Numbered from the stretch's first letter, positions 28,292 to 39,152 are shown. The stretch is DNA of 64,000 nt from Vaginisenegalia massiliensis (GCF_900604935.1 NZ_UWPC01000005.1:62001-126000); one strand, 5' to 3'. The notes: a model not told the origin generated them from the letters alone. Made by a program: numbers and translations.

Positions 28292-30736
28292 TTAACCTTT
28301 TCTGGTTTTGGTTACGTTCGTTGGCAAAGTACCTGGACGACGAACCGCTTGTGGATTATTCACTTGCTCCCGTTCCACATTTTGGCGCACTTGGGCTTTC
28401 ATGACAAACCGTGTCACATCGTATTCAATACCCGCCGCCATCTCTTGGAACCGTTCATAGCCTTCAGTTTGGTATTCGGTTAAAGGATTCGTTTGCGCAT
28501 AAGCCCGCAAACCAACACCGGTCCGCAAATGATCCATCATATCGATATGGTCGGTCCATTTAGCGTCAACCACTTTCAAAATAATCACTTTTTCAAATTC
28601 CAAGATTTGTTCAGGCCCATTCAATTGAGCTAACTTTTCATCGTAAAGATTTTCAGCCTTATCATAGATATAAGCTGTTAACTCTTTAGGACTCTTACCT
28701 TCTAGTTCAGCCATATTCACTTGTTCTGGATTAAAGAGAGCCGATAACATAAATTCTTCTAAGCTTTCTAAATTCCAGTTCTTCTTGTCGCCTTCAGTAG
28801 CTAAGGCAACTTGCTGTTCGATTGTTCGCTTGATCATTCCTTTAACAATCGGTGTTAAAGATTCTTCCGAACGAATAATTTGTTGACGTTGATTATAGAT
28901 AACTTCCCGTTGTTCACGCATAACTTCATCGTATTCAAGGACATTCTTACGTGTATCGTAGTTATTTCCTTCCACTCGTTTTTGCGCAGACTCAACCTGT
29001 TTAGATAAGAAACGGCTCTTCAAGACTAAGTCTTCGGTTTCTGCTTCGTTGGCATTTAAATTTTGCCACATAGCTTGAATACGTTCCGAACCAAAGCGAC
29101 GCATCAAATCATCTTCTAAAGATAAGTAGAATTGAGAAGCACCTGGATCCCCTTGACGACCGGCCCGACCACGCAATTGATTATCAATCCGGCGTGATTC
29201 GTGACGTTCTGTACCGATGACACATAAGCCGCCTACTTCCTTAACGCCTGATCCTAACTTGATATCGGTTCCCCGACCAGCCATGTTGGTAGCGATGGTT
29301 ACCGCTCCCCGTTGACCGGCTTGCATAACGATTTCAGCTTCCTTAAAGTGGTTTTTAGCGTTGAGAACTTCGTGAGGAATGCCTTCTTGATTTAGCAAAC
29401 GAGAAAGGTATTCAGATGTCTCAACAGCTACAGTACCCACTAGGACCGGTTGGCCTTGAGCATGACGTTCTTTGATATCTTTCACAACGGCTGCAAATTT
29501 AGTTTTTAAGTTTGGATACAATAAATCCGGTGCATCCACCCGAATAACAGGTGAATTCGTTGGAATACATACTACATTCATGTTGTAGATTTCGCGGAAT
29601 TCTTCTTCTTCGGTCTTAGCCGTACCTGTCATCCCACATAATTTTTCATACATACGGAAGTAGTTTTGGAAAGTGATGGTTGCCATTGTTTTAGATTCGT
29701 CTTCAATCTCTACACCTTCTTTAGCTTCAATTGCTTGGTGTAAGCCATCAGAGTAACGGCGTCCTTCCATAATCCGTCCTGTAAATGGATCGACGATTTT
29801 AACTTTACCTTCGTCCACGACATAGTCAATATCATGTAACATGATATAGTTAGCCCGAAGCGCTTGGTCAATATGGTGAACAAGAGCGGTATTTTCAATA
29901 TCATATAGGTTTGGCAAGCGGAAGACTTTCTCAGCTTTATCCACACCTAAGTCCGTTAAAGAGATACTCTTAGACGATAACTCAATCGTATAATCGTCTT
30001 CTTCCTTCAAACCTTTAACGAAATAATCCGCCCGCGTGTAAAGAGCGGTTGATTTTTCAGCTTGTCCTGAAATAATCAATGGTGTCCGTGCTTCATCGAC
30101 TAAGATTGAATCAACTTCATCGACAACAGCATAGTAAAGCGGACGTTGAACCATTTGTTCTTGATAAACGACCATGTTATCACGTAAATAGTCGAAACCT
30201 AATTCATTATTTGTTGAATAGGTGATGTCACAATTATAAGCTGCTCGTTTTTCAGCAGATGACATCGTATTAAGGTTTAAACCAACAGTTAAACCAAGGA
30301 AACGATACACTTCACCCATTTCTTTTGAGTCCCGAGTAGCTAAGTAGTCATTGACTGTTACCACGTGAACCCCTTTACCTGCTAAAGCATTCAAGTATAC
30401 AGGCATGGTTTCGGTTAATGTTTTACCTTCACCAGTCTTCATTTCGGCGATGTCACCATTGTGAAGGACAAGACCCCCTTGAATTTGCACTTTATATGGG
30501 AAAAGACCTAAGACCCGACGCGCTGCTTCACGAACAACCGCAAAAGCTTCTACCAAAATATCGTCTAACGTTTCGCCCTTTGCTAAGCGTTCTTTAAACT
30601 CTTTAGTCATACCACGTAGTTCTTCATCAGACATAGGTTTATATGTCGATTCTAACTCCATGACTTTATCAGCAATTTTACCTGTTCTCTTTAATTCAGC
30701 TTTGTCATTCTCAAAAAACTGTTTAAGATTAACCAT
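28292..30736 (-). CDS. secA: Preprotein translocase ATPase SecA
   Basis: The 814-residue motor drives Sec-dependent export through SecYEG. It has Walker A MKTGEGKT, the [16 protein letters not shown] block, the MAGRGTDI motif and the [10 protein letters not shown] motif. The C-terminus ends TNVTKTRKG; the zinc-binding CxCxSGxxxxxCHG tail found in many SecA proteins is absent and is not encoded in another frame downstream. The start has AAAGGAG upstream. A promoter lies about 80 bases upstream. Confidence 0.97.
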   Translation of the reverse strand: MVNLKQFFENDKAELKRTGKIADKVMELESTYKPMSDEELRGMTKEFKERLAKGETLDDILVEAFAVVREAARRVLGLFPYKVQIQGGLVLHNGDIAEMKTGEGKTLTETMPVYLNALAGKGVHVVTVNDYLATRDSKEMGEVYRFLGLTVGLNLNTMSSAEKRAAYNCDITYSTNNELGFDYLRDNMVVYQEQMVQRPLYYAVVDEVDSILVDEARTPLIISGQAEKSTALYTRADYFVKGLKEEDDYTIELSSKSISLTDLGVDKAEKVFRLPNLYDIENTALVHHIDQALRANYIMLHDIDYVVDEGKVKIVDPFTGRIMEGRRYSDGLHQAIEAKEGVEIEDESKTMATITFQNYFRMYEKLCGMTGTAKTEEEEFREIYNMNVVCIPTNSPVIRVDAPDLLYPNLKTKFAAVVKDIKERHAQGQPVLVGTVAVETSEYLSRLLNQEGIPHEVLNAKNHFKEAEIVMQAGQRGAVTIATNMAGRGTDIKLGSGVKEVGGLCVIGTERHESRRIDNQLRGRAGRQGDPGASQFYLSLEDDLMRRFGSERIQAMWQNLNANEAETEDLVLKSRFLSKQVESAQKRVEGNNYDTRKNVLEYDEVMREQREVIYNQRQQIIRSEESLTPIVKGMIKRTIEQQVALATEGDKKNWNLESLEEFMLSALFNPEQVNMAELEGKSPKELTAYIYDKAENLYDEKLAQLNGPEQILEFEKVIILKVVDAKWTDHIDMMDHLRTGVGLRAYAQTNPLTEYQTEGYERFQEMAAGIEYDVTRFVMKAQVRQNVEREQVNNPQAVRRPGTLPTNVTKTRKG

Positions 30737-30769
30737 GCTTTAACTCCTTTAATAACACTCAATTTAGTC

Positions 30770-30840
30770 TGAAAGCTAGTTGCTTTCATGATTTTTGGTA
30801 TTCACTGATTCATTGTAACATTATTAAATTACAATTTGAA
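30770..30840 (-). promoter_or_regulatory. secA promoter and leader hairpin
   Basis: TTCAAA at 30835-30840 and TACAAT at 30812-30817 are 17 bp apart, with an extended -10 (TGTTACAAT). The leader holds a small perfect hairpin, TGAAAGC and GCTTTCA around a 5-base loop (30770-30788). The hairpin's role is unknown. Confidence 0.65.
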
Positions 30841-30860
30841 CGCTTTTCTATTGAAAGACA

Positions 30861-30893
30861 CAAAAAACCACCAAGAAAATTCAATCTTGGTGG
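30861..30893 (-). terminator. Terminator after hpf
   Basis: A perfect 9-bp stem (CCACCAAGA and its complement) with an 8-base loop is followed by six T residues on the minus strand. Confidence 0.9.
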
Positions 30894-30909
30894 CATTAAA
30901 TTGCTTTAA

Positions 30910-31476
30910 TTATAAGGTAGCTGTCTCAATTAAGCCAAAACGTCCATCTTTACGACGATAAACAATATTGATTTCATTAGAATCTGCATCCGTGTAGATA
31001 AAGAAATCGTGACCGAGCATATTCATCTGTAACACAGCTTCTTCTGAATCCATTGGTTTTAAATCAATGCGTTTTGATCGAACGATTTCCAATTCAGGTT
31101 CTTCGTGGATTTCAGCATGGGGCATTTCAACTGGACTAACTTCCACATCAGCAATTCCTTCAAAGCCTTTTTCTCTAGATTTGCGATGAATTTTTGTTTT
31201 GTATTTACGGACTTGTCGTTCAAGTTTATCAACCACTAGGTCAATAGACGCATATAAATCTGGGGTTGTTTCTTCTGCCCGAAGCACTAAGAAGGATAGT
31301 GGAATGGTTACTTCAGCTTTCGCGGTCTTATCTGGGTAAACTTTCAAGTTTACATGAGCGGTCGCATCTGGCACATCTGTAAAGAATCGTTCAAGCTTAC
31401 TTACTTTCTTCTCAGCATATTCACGAATGGCTTTGGTTACTTCGATATTTTCCCCACGAACATTGTAACTAAACAT
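30910..31476 (-). CDS. hpf: Long-form ribosome hibernation-promoting factor
   Basis: The 188-residue protein has the N-terminal S30AE domain (residues 1-95, MFSYNVRGENIEVT) that sits in the decoding site. The C-terminal dimerisation domain (about 130-188, DFFIYTDADSNEINIVYRRKDG) joins two 70S ribosomes into 100S particles in stationary phase. The long form is usual in Firmicutes. It is a single-gene unit next to secA, a conserved neighbourhood. Confidence 0.96.
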   Translation of the reverse strand: MFSYNVRGENIEVTKAIREYAEKKVSKLERFFTDVPDATAHVNLKVYPDKTAKAEVTIPLSFLVLRAEETTPDLYASIDLVVDKLERQVRKYKTKIHRKSREKGFEGIADVEVSPVEMPHAEIHEEPELEIVRSKRIDLKPMDSEEAVLQMNMLGHDFFIYTDADSNEINIVYRRKDGRFGLIETATL

Positions 31477-31614
31477 ACAAATCCCTCATTTCACATTGTT
31501 TTCTAACAGATATAAGGCTCACTAGCGCTAACACTTAGCTTCCGCTAGTCAATTGGTATTTAACACAGGGACTAACTAAGCGCTGAACGCCGAGAAAGCA
31601 AATATGTGTTAGTT

Positions 31615-31642
31615 AAAAAAGCAAAAGCTCTTTTGCTTTTTT
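31615..31642 (-). terminator. Terminator after comFC
   Basis: A stem of up to 13 bp (AAAAAAGCAAAAG and its complement), with a T tract on either strand, lies between hpf and comFC, about 80 bases past the comFC stop. The rest of 31477-31723 holds the hpf leader; I see no clear promoter there. Confidence 0.7.
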
Positions 31643-31723
31643 ATAGTATACCACATCCTTATAAAAATGAAAACGCAAACAACCTATTCCTATTCCAATC
31701 ACATTTATGCTATTTAATTTCCA

Positions 31724-32503
31724 TTAAGTCTCTCTAAAGAGACTAAAACTGATTAAATCGTCCGCCATTAAAGGGGCAGAAACAGCCGCAAACGCTTGTA
31801 AAAGACTCCTTTTCGCCCGCATCATTGTTGCCCCTGTTGTATAAACATCATCAAAAATTAAATACGGACGCTGAAGGGACAAAAGCTGTTCACGCTTAAG
31901 CTCAAAGGGAGATGCTAATTGAAGACGTTGCTGGCGATTTTTACTAGCTTGACTTTGACCATTCCCCACATAATTCCAGGGGCAAGCATAACCAATATCC
32001 GCAACTTGTAACAATAGCTCGCAGGGATGAAAGCCTCTTTCGGCTAAATGTTGCGGCGATGAGGGCAAAACCAACCACTGATAATGGCTATATTTCTTAG
32101 CTAGATTTTGTAATTCAGAGACGACAAAGTCAGCCAAACGAGCATCGCCTCCATACTTATACGAGGCAAGCCACTGCTTCATAATTGGGTTGTATTCCAA
32201 TAGAGCTTGATGACGTAAGCAAATTGCCGGCATTAGCTGACGCCAGCGATAACAATCCCAACAATAATAATGCTTATCTCCGTTTTCTTCTTGATAGATA
32301 TAACCTTTTTGAAATGGGTCATCAGCAGAAGTGAATGGACGACTGCATCCCTGGCAAAATTGATCGGAAGGAGTAAGCAGCAGCTTATGGCGACTACATG
32401 TCGGACAATAATGTTGACGATTCAAGGGGCAACAAGAGAAAATTTCTTGCCATGACAGGGAGCTACTCAAAGAATTTTGACACAAAAGGCAGGTCCTAGT
32501 CAT
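31724..32503 (-). CDS. comFC: Competence protein ComFC
   Basis: The 259-residue protein has N-terminal zinc-binding cysteine pairs (CLLC, CPTC, CQGC) and a C-terminal phosphoribosyltransferase-like domain with the PRPP loop IFDDVYTTGAT. ComFC works with ComFA during DNA uptake. The start overlaps the comFA end by 8 bases, with AAGGGG upstream. Confidence 0.93.
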   Translation of the reverse strand: MTRTCLLCQNSLSSSLSWQEIFSCCPLNRQHYCPTCSRHKLLLTPSDQFCQGCSRPFTSADDPFQKGYIYQEENGDKHYYCWDCYRWRQLMPAICLRHQALLEYNPIMKQWLASYKYGGDARLADFVVSELQNLAKKYSHYQWLVLPSSPQHLAERGFHPCELLLQVADIGYACPWNYVGNGQSQASKNRQQRLQLASPFELKREQLLSLQRPYLIFDDVYTTGATMMRAKRSLLQAFAAVSAPLMADDLISFSLFRET

Positions 32504-33887
32504 CTAATAATCCCCTTTGCCGTGCTAACTGATTCATATGCCGAATAGTTCGCCTAGCTTGCTTCATAGCCCAACTGGCTCCATAGTGTCCGAAAGCCAA
32601 GTAACCCGTTGGATAAGTCGGTTTTCGTCCTACTCGCCCAGCAATTTGTACCAAAGAAGCGGCATTAAAAATCGTATCTTCAGCCCCAATCACTAAGACT
32701 TGAGCCTGAGTAATCGTAACACCTCTTTCAAGGATGGTCGTCGAAATCAGACCAACTAAGTCTCCTGATCTGAGCGCTTGGACCTTTTCCTTCCGCTCTG
32801 GATCACCAGCATGAACACAAGCCCAAGTCTCCTTAAGGCCTAAGCTATCTTTCAGCCAAGCAAATAAGCTTTTTGCTAAACCGATATGAGGCATGAAAAT
32901 TAACTTGGCCCCTGGCAAACCAACAAAGTATTTCACTTGATCAAATAATCTAGATTTTTCTTGCCGTTCCTCAATCGCTTGCCGCCAATCCCCCAACCAA
33001 ATAAACTGAGGTTCTACCAAAGAATGGCGATGGTAGCGGGCAGGTAATATCGACTGAATAACTTTTCCCCGTCGAACCGCCTTTAGCAAGTGGATATCCG
33101 GCGTCGCTGTCAAATAAATACATTTTCCCTTAGGACAAATGGCGCTTGCGACAGCATCATGAAGACTGGCATCCCCGCGAAAAGGAAAAGCATCAATCTC
33201 ATCCACGATTACTAAATCAAAAGCCGATTTAAAGCGCCAGAGTTGATGAGTGGTCGCCAATATTAAAGCGGCATACCCCACTTGAAAACTTTGACCGCCG
33301 TAACGGACATGTTGCGAAACGACAGGAAAGGCTTCCTTAAAGCGCGGAGCAAGTTCCTGAATCACATCTACCCGCGGGGAAGCAAGAGCAACTCGACCCC
33401 CTTCCTGTAAGACCGCCTCAACCACAGCAAAAACCATCTCTGTCTTCCCGGCTCCAGTCACAGCTTGAACAAGATGAGGACGAGGGTCTTTCAAAGATTC
33501 AACCAGTTCTTTAGACACTTGGGCTTGTTGAGGTGAAAGCTGACCCTGCCATGCGAGCAAAGGCCCCGCCATTATCGGAATAGGAGCTTTCTCCTTCAAG
33601 ATCAGCAAGTCTTGCCCCTCAATCTGACGACCCATGACTAGGCAATTAAGACAATAATAGCGTTCTTTCTCAGTAGAAGTCCTGGGCAAACATGCAAAGC
33701 TTTGGCGTTGACGATTTCCACAACGCTGACATCTTAAGTGATTCCCCCGGCGTTCGATCATAGGCTGACAAGTAAAGGCCTGCCAGAAAGAGTCATTCAA
33801 TTGACTGGGCGTTAGACCATTCATTTGGGCAAGCTTTATGACTTCCGGACGACTTAAAACCATGCCATTGAAACAAGCATAGTCCAT
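32496..33887 (-). CDS. comFA: Competence helicase ComFA
   Basis: The 463-residue superfamily 2 ATPase pulls single-stranded DNA into the cell during transformation. It has a zinc finger (CQRCGNRQ ... CLNC), Walker A TGAGKTEM, the box II sequence VDEID, and the helicase C-terminal motif QIAGRVGRK. The start at 33887 has GGAGGG 6 bases upstream; the in-frame ATG at 33893 overlaps that site. It forms an operon with comFC. No DNA-receptor or pilus genes are present here, so competence is suggested but not shown. Confidence 0.94.
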   Translation of the reverse strand: MDYACFNGMVLSRPEVIKLAQMNGLTPSQLNDSFWQAFTCQPMIERRGNHLRCQRCGNRQRQSFACLPRTSTEKERYYCLNCLVMGRQIEGQDLLILKEKAPIPIMAGPLLAWQGQLSPQQAQVSKELVESLKDPRPHLVQAVTGAGKTEMVFAVVEAVLQEGGRVALASPRVDVIQELAPRFKEAFPVVSQHVRYGGQSFQVGYAALILATTHQLWRFKSAFDLVIVDEIDAFPFRGDASLHDAVASAICPKGKCIYLTATPDIHLLKAVRRGKVIQSILPARYHRHSLVEPQFIWLGDWRQAIEERQEKSRLFDQVKYFVGLPGAKLIFMPHIGLAKSLFAWLKDSLGLKETWACVHAGDPERKEKVQALRSGDLVGLISTTILERGVTITQAQVLVIGAEDTIFNAASLVQIAGRVGRKPTYPTGYLAFGHYGASWAMKQARRTIRHMNQLARQRGLLDD

Positions 33888-33955
33888 CTTCATCCCTCCT
33901 TTAGTTTAACTACACCAAAACGAGAGAGAGAGCATTTTTATGATTTTCAAAAGCA

Positions 33956-33996
33956 ACAAAAAGACACCCCAAAAGCCAAGTAAGCTAAAAGGGTGT
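33956..33996 (-). terminator. Terminator after degV
   Basis: ACACCC pairs with GGGTGT, with an inner AGC/GCT pair and an internal loop, followed by a T tract on the minus strand. The stem is imperfect. Confidence 0.55.
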
Positions 33997-34017
33997 GAGA
34001 CTGCGGACGATTTTATA

Positions 34018-34893
34018 TTAAAAATGTAAGGGAGCCTGCGGAATCGTGGCCATCCCCTTTGAACGAATTCCGGTATGCGTTCCCACAACCGGACCAAATT
34101 CACTAAAGATGACTTTTTGTCCAGGATAGTTAAACAAAATTTCATCGGCTACCCGCTGAATTTCTGATTCATCCTGCGCATGAGCAAAACCAATAGTGAC
34201 CCCATAAGGATACTGTTCAATGGCTTGTTTAGCCAATTCTTTCCAACGACTATAAACTTTCTTGTTGGTGCGGATTTTCTCAAAGACGACAATTTGACCT
34301 TCTTGATTAAAATACAAGAGGGGGCGAATCTTTAACAAGCCACCAATCAAGGCACCAGCCGCACTCAAACGGCCACCTTTGACTAAATTATCTAAGTCTT
34401 CCACCATTAGATAGATGCGGGACTCTTGAATGACCCAAGTTAACTTCTCGACCATCAGATCCATAGGCATCCCCAATTGAATCATCTTAAGAGCTTGGTT
34501 AACAACGTCTTCCATAACAACTGAAGCTCCTTTAGAGTCCAAGGCAACTAAGGTCATCCGATCCTGGTATTCCTCAAAAATCATCCGAGCTGTTTGATAA
34601 GCTCCACTTATTCCCGAAGAAAGAAAAATACCAATCACAGCTTCGTAACCCTGATCCTTGATTTGATCTAAGACCTGATAATAAGCGGCGGGCGAGGGTT
34701 GCGAGGTTGTAGGTAAGACTTCTTGATCTTGTAATAATTGATAAAAAGCTGCCTTTTCATGATCTGTGGTCAAATCAGGCAGAATTTGTCCATTACTCAA
34801 ATGAACAGATAAACTAAGTTGAAAGACATCCGGATGTTGAGCCGTTTTAGGACTCAAATAGGCGGTGCTATCAACAAGGATGGCCGTTTTCAT
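34018..34893 (-). CDS. DegV family fatty-acid-binding protein
   Basis: The 291-residue protein has the DegV fold, with the opening ILVDSTAYLS, the TTSQPSPAAY motif and SSGISGAYQTA. DegV/FakB proteins bind fatty acids for phosphorylation by FakA. Which fatty acid it binds, or whether it works with FakA, is not visible. It is divergent from yvyE and upstream of comFA, the neighbourhood seen in Bacillus. AAGGAGA lies before the ATG. Confidence 0.93.
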   Translation of the reverse strand: MKTAILVDSTAYLSPKTAQHPDVFQLSLSVHLSNGQILPDLTTDHEKAAFYQLLQDQEVLPTTSQPSPAAYYQVLDQIKDQGYEAVIGIFLSSGISGAYQTARMIFEEYQDRMTLVALDSKGASVVMEDVVNQALKMIQLGMPMDLMVEKLTWVIQESRIYLMVEDLDNLVKGGRLSAAGALIGGLLKIRPLLYFNQEGQIVVFEKIRTNKKVYSRWKELAKQAIEQYPYGVTIGFAHAQDESEIQRVADEILFNYPGQKVIFSEFGPVVGTHTGIRSKGMATIPQAPLHF

Positions 34894-35018
34894 AAAAATC
34901 TCCTTCTAACTTGTCATAACTAAACTATATATGATTTACATGCAAAAAATGAACACTAGGCATTATAACAAAAAAGCTTGGTTCTGTCTTGTCCCTATAC
35001 GTCTAGTCGTTCAATTGT

Positions 35019-35024
35019 TATAAT
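35019..35024 (+). promoter_or_regulatory. Extended -10 promoter of yvyE
   Basis: TGTTATAAT on the plus strand is a perfect TATAAT with the extended TG. The ATG is 34 bases downstream. No -35 is apparent. Confidence 0.65.
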
Positions 35025-35057
35025 TAACTCAATTGAAACAACTAGAAAGGATGCATC

Positions 35058-35726
35058 ATGGATTACATCAAATTGGCCCAGGCTATCGATTATGAAATCG
35101 AGATAAAAAAATCACGCTTTATTTGTTATCTCTTCCCAATAGCCGATGAAGCAGATTTTAATGATCAACTTGCCAAACTTCGCAAACAACATCCTAAAGC
35201 CAGTCACCATTGCTCAGCTATGATCCTAGATATCCATGGCCAAGTTTATCGAACAAGTGATGATGGCGAACCAGGTGGTACGGCTGGCATTCCCATGTTA
35301 GAGGTCTTAAACCACCATCATCTACGTCAGATAGGTGCCGTAGTCGTTCGTTACTTTGGCGGTACCAAACTAGGAACTGGCGGCCTCATTCGAGCTTATA
35401 GTCAAAGCGTTAGCCAATGTCTCGCACAAGCTTACGAACAAAGAGTGATTGTTCACAGCCGTCAACAAACAGTCTTAACGGTAGGTATGTCCTATAAACA
35501 AGTGGATTCAGTCCGCTATTTTATCGATCAAAGTCCCTTGGCTGTTCATCTTTTAGACTGCCAGTATGCCGATACGGTAGTCTTCAAACTCACCATCCAA
35601 GATGACCAATGTCAGAAACTAATTGAGCAACTCACCGACCAATTTCATGCTAGCCTAACCATCCTAGAACTAGGCCATCAGCAACTTGATATTCCTCTTA
35701 ATTCACCCATCATAAAAGAAAACTAG
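35058..35726 (+). CDS. yvyE: YigZ/IMPACT family protein
   Basis: The 222-residue protein has the N-terminal UPF0029/IMPACT domain (KKSRFICYLFPI, DDGEPGGTAG and RYFGGTKLGTGGL) and a C-terminal domain of ferredoxin-like shape. The family may bind nucleic acid or translation factors; its role in bacteria is not settled. It is one of only two plus-strand genes in the window. It shares its 3' terminator with the convergent tagO. Confidence 0.95.
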   Translation: MDYIKLAQAIDYEIEIKKSRFICYLFPIADEADFNDQLAKLRKQHPKASHHCSAMILDIHGQVYRTSDDGEPGGTAGIPMLEVLNHHHLRQIGAVVVRYFGGTKLGTGGLIRAYSQSVSQCLAQAYEQRVIVHSRQQTVLTVGMSYKQVDSVRYFIDQSPLAVHLLDCQYADTVVFKLTIQDDQCQKLIEQLTDQFHASLTILELGHQQLDIPLNSPIIKEN

Positions 35727-35759
35727 CCGGCTTACCCTTTGGGCTTGCCGGCTAGTTTT
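35719..35759. terminator. Bidirectional terminator between yvyE and tagO
   Basis: AAAACTAGCCGGC pairs perfectly (13 bp) with GCCGGCTAGTTTT. The stop codons of both convergent genes lie within the hairpin, so one structure serves both. Confidence 0.92.
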
Positions 35760-36772
35760 GCCATTATTACAACAAGCCCAATAAGCATAACGCCCACAAG
35801 GAGCAAAATCTCTTGTCGCCATTGATTAAACACTTGAATAAAGAGAGCCAATAGCGAAAACACCATGGTAATACCCAACATAGCCCACACTACCTGACTT
35901 TCCTTTAAGCCTAAACGTAGCAACCGGTGATGTAAGTGTTCTTGATCTGCCCGAACCGGTGATTGACCTTTTAAAATACGTCGAAAAGCAGCATAAAACG
36001 CATCAAATAAGGGAACAACATAGAGAATAACCGGCAACAACAAGGAGAAAAACGATGCGTTCTTCAGATTTGAAACGGTTAGCGTGGCATACATAAAACC
36101 AATAAAGAGAGCCCCGGTATCTCCTAAATAGATTTTAGCCGGACACCAGTTAAAGGGTAAGAAACCAATAATAGCGGCCACCAATAAGATCAGCATGGCC
36201 AAAAAAGAAAAACGAATAGATAAACTGAAGAAATAGGTGGTAATAATTAAAGTCACAAGCGATGTCATAGACAAACTAGCCGCTAAACCATCAATCCCAT
36301 CTAAGAGATTAATGGCATTGGTTACAAAGAAAATCCAAGCAATCGTTAAAAGATAGGAGATTAAATTAAACATCCAAGGTGACACCTCGGGTAACAAAGT
36401 AGTTGAAAATTGAATATCCCCCATAAAGTAAATAATATGAGCCCCTAATAAAATCCCTACTGACTTTTGCCAAGGTCGCAATTCCCAAATATCGTCAGCA
36501 AGACCGACTAGCAAGACACAAGAGGCCGCCAAAAAGATTGACCACTGTTCTAGCGTAAACAAATTAAAAGGCATTAGCCAAGCCGACCCCAGCCAAAAAC
36601 TAAGATACAAGGCAACCCCACCAAAGCTGGGCACCCGCTCTTGATCCGGCTTAAGTTTATGGGGATCACGATCTAGCCACCGATAGCGTTTAGCTAACTT
36701 AACTAGGCTGGCTGTTAGGAAAAAAGAGAGTCCCGCTGTTACTAGAAAAGGCATAATAAATTCAGCTAGCAT
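35732..36772 (-). CDS. tagO: Undecaprenyl-phosphate GlcNAc-1-phosphate transferase (TagO/WecA family)
   Basis: The 346-residue integral membrane enzyme has about ten helices. It starts wall teichoic acid or other polymer synthesis by placing GlcNAc-1-phosphate on undecaprenyl phosphate. It shows the Asp-containing cytoplasmic loops of the MraY/WecA superfamily (NAINLLDGIDGLAA, LGDTGALFIG) and the HHR loop (DQEHLHHRL). It follows nadE by 38 bases with no terminator, so it probably shares the pncB-nadE transcript. Confidence 0.93.
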   Translation of the reverse strand: MLAEFIMPFLVTAGLSFFLTASLVKLAKRYRWLDRDPHKLKPDQERVPSFGGVALYLSFWLGSAWLMPFNLFTLEQWSIFLAASCVLLVGLADDIWELRPWQKSVGILLGAHIIYFMGDIQFSTTLLPEVSPWMFNLISYLLTIAWIFFVTNAINLLDGIDGLAASLSMTSLVTLIITTYFFSLSIRFSFLAMLILLVAAIIGFLPFNWCPAKIYLGDTGALFIGFMYATLTVSNLKNASFFSLLLPVILYVVPLFDAFYAAFRRILKGQSPVRADQEHLHHRLLRLGLKESQVVWAMLGITMVFSLLALFIQVFNQWRQEILLLVGVMLIGLVVIMAKLAGKPKG

Positions 36773-36810
36773 CTTTCTCCTCCTTCAAGTCATCCTTTAT
36801 GTTTAAGTTT

Positions 36811-37641
36811 CTACTTACGCCAAAAATCATCAAAAACCGTGATAGGTAGGTGGCGCTTATGTTGGCTTCTCAAATACCAAGTTTCAATTTTATTAGCAGC
36901 CTCTTCCGACACCGATTTGCCTTCTAGATAATCATCTATCGCTTGATAAGTTACACCTAAAGCCGTTTCGTCAGCTAACATCGGCCGGTCATCTTCTAAA
37001 TCGGCAGTAGGAATCTTTTGATATAGAGCGGCTGGCGCTCCTAGATGTTGTAACATAGCAGCCCCTTGCCGTTTATTTAACCGCCATAAAGGCACAATAT
37101 CTGCTGCCCCATCGCCAAATTTTGTATAAAAGCCCGTCACACTTTCAGCAGCATGATCCGTTCCAATAACCGCCCCTTGTTGCTGCCCGGCAATTGCAAA
37201 CTGGGCAATCATCCGCTGCCTAGCTTTAATATTTCCTCGATTAAAATCACTAACTGCTTGCCCTTCTTGAATTAATTCAGCCACCATAGCATCAGTCGCC
37301 GCTTTAATATTCACTTCGACCACTTGATCGGGTTGGATAAAAGCTAGGGCCGCTTGGGCATCCGCTTCATCAGCTTGCTGTCCATAAGGAAGACGAACCG
37401 CAATAAAACGATAGTCTGCTTGTGGCTGTTCCTGCCTTAATTCTTCTACCGCCATCTGGGCCAATCGTCCCGCTAGGGTAGAATCCTGTCCCCCAGAAAT
37501 ACCCAAAATATAACTTTTTAAAAAAGGATGAGCTAACAAATAGGCCTTCATAAAATCGATCGATCGCCGTATCTCTTCTTGGGGATCAATCTGACTTTGC
37601 ACCTTAAGTTCTTGAATGATTTGAGCTTGTAAAGGGCGCAT
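36811..37641 (-). CDS. nadE: NH3-dependent NAD+ synthetase
   Basis: The 276-residue enzyme adenylates and amidates nicotinate adenine dinucleotide with ammonia. The ATP pyrophosphatase loop SGGQDST is at about residues 49-55. There is no glutaminase domain, so it is the ammonia-dependent form. It sits 14 bases after pncB, the nicotinate salvage enzyme of the same pathway. Confidence 0.96.
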   Translation of the reverse strand: MRPLQAQIIQELKVQSQIDPQEEIRRSIDFMKAYLLAHPFLKSYILGISGGQDSTLAGRLAQMAVEELRQEQPQADYRFIAVRLPYGQQADEADAQAALAFIQPDQVVEVNIKAATDAMVAELIQEGQAVSDFNRGNIKARQRMIAQFAIAGQQQGAVIGTDHAAESVTGFYTKFGDGAADIVPLWRLNKRQGAAMLQHLGAPAALYQKIPTADLEDDRPMLADETALGVTYQAIDDYLEGKSVSEEAANKIETWYLRSQHKRHLPITVFDDFWRK

Positions 37642-37655
37642 GACGTCTTCCTTTC

Positions 37656-39152
37656 TTAATCTTCTTTTCTCAAAAAGATATTGGTATTCTCATAATTTTC
37701 TTTGATCTTTTCCCGAATCGCTTTAATCGAAGCCATCTTTTCATCATATAATTTTTGTGATAAGTCAACCGGATAATGTTCGGGGTTAAGGATTCGTTTG
37801 TACTCTTCCCACAAGGCATTTATACTTGATTGTGCATATTGCTTGATAGCTTCAAGTGTTGGTAGTTCATAAACTTGTTGCCCTTCTTGATAGATGGTTA
37901 CTAGCAATGGTTTCGCAGTAAAGTCTTTAACCGTCTTATTGATATAGGTATGAACAGGATGGAACATAAAGAGTTCATCCAATTGATCTGGTCGCTCTTC
38001 CATAAAGGTAATATAATCTCCTTCAGATTTTCCATCTTTGTTGCGTGTAATTCGCCAAACTTGTTTAACCCCAGGTGTCGACATTTTACTAGCGTTGCTT
38101 GAAATCTTCATTGTCGGCACTCGCTGCCCGTGTTCATCTTCGATGCTTACTAGTTTATAGACTCCTCCTAAGGCTGGCTGGTCATAGGCCGTAATTAGTT
38201 TAGTCCCAATTCCCCAATCATCAATCTTAGCACCTTGCATTCGTAAGTTAAGAATCGTTTTTTCATCTAAATCATTCGAAGCAATAATACGGGTTTGCGT
38301 AAATCCAGCTTCATCCAATTGCTCACGAATTTTTTTCGACAGATAAGCCATATCCCCAGAATCAATTCGCACACCCACAAAATTAATTTGATCGCCGAGT
38401 TCTTTGGCCACACGAATCGCAGTTGGAACCCCTGAACGGAGGGTATCGTAAGTATCAACCAGAAAAACAACATTTCGATGGGTTTTGGCATAAGCCATAA
38501 AAGCCTGATATTCATCTCGATAGACCTGAACTAAAGAATGGGCATGGGTTCCGGAAATTGGAATATTAAACATTTTACCCGCTCGTACGTTGGAAGTAGA
38601 ATCAAAACCCCCAATATAAGCTGCTCGAGTCCCCCATATCGCCGCATCCAATTCTTGAGCCCGCCGCGTTCCGAATTCGGCTAATTTGTCTCCTTCGCCT
38701 ACGACAGTGCGGATCCGAGCTGCCTTAGTTGCAATCAAGGTTTGATAATTTAATATATTCAAAATCGCTGTTTCAACTAACTGACATTGACCTAAAGGCC
38801 CTTCAACTTGAATTAAAGGTTCATCAGCAAAGCAAAGTTCCCCTTCACGCATACAACGAACCGTACATTTAAATTCGAAATTGCGTAAATAAGCTAGAAA
38901 AGCAGGCGGATATAGTCCTGTTTGGGCTAGATAATCAAGATCAGTCTCGGAGAAACTTAAATGATTTAGGTAATGAACAATACGCTCTAATCCCGCAAAT
39001 ACCGCATAGCCATTTTCGAAGGGCATTTGTCGGAAATAACCTTCAAAGACGGCCACTCGATCCGCTAACCCTTGCTCCCAATAGGTCTTTAACATATTAA
39101 TTTGATATAGGTCAGTATGCAACATTAAACTATCATCTGGATATTGATACAT
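37656..39152 (-). CDS. pncB: Nicotinate phosphoribosyltransferase
   Basis: The 498-residue enzyme converts nicotinate and PRPP to nicotinate mononucleotide. It has the N-terminal [11 protein letters not shown], the histidine region GTHAHSLVQ and the [10 protein letters not shown] block of the family. With nadE it forms a nicotinate-salvage unit. An extended -10 (TGATACAAT, about 39208-39216) lies upstream. Confidence 0.96.
   Translation of the reverse strand: MYQYPDDSLMLHTDLYQINMLKTYWEQGLADRVAVFEGYFRQMPFENGYAVFAGLERIVHYLNHLSFSETDLDYLAQTGLYPPAFLAYLRNFEFKCTVRCMREGELCFADEPLIQVEGPLGQCQLVETAILNILNYQTLIATKAARIRTVVGEGDKLAEFGTRRAQELDAAIWGTRAAYIGGFDSTSNVRAGKMFNIPISGTHAHSLVQVYRDEYQAFMAYAKTHRNVVFLVDTYDTLRSGVPTAIRVAKELGDQINFVGVRIDSGDMAYLSKKIREQLDEAGFTQTRIIASNDLDEKTILNLRMQGAKIDDWGIGTKLITAYDQPALGGVYKLVSIEDEHGQRVPTMKISSNASKMSTPGVKQVWRITRNKDGKSEGDYITFMEERPDQLDELFMFHPVHTYINKTVKDFTAKPLLVTIYQEGQQVYELPTLEAIKQYAQSSINALWEEYKRILNPEHYPVDLSQKLYDEKMASIKAIREKIKENYENTNIFLRKED

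Noticed and set aside
33906-34145. Small open frame at the end of degV
   Set aside because: It is in another frame of the same strand, running through degV and its terminator.
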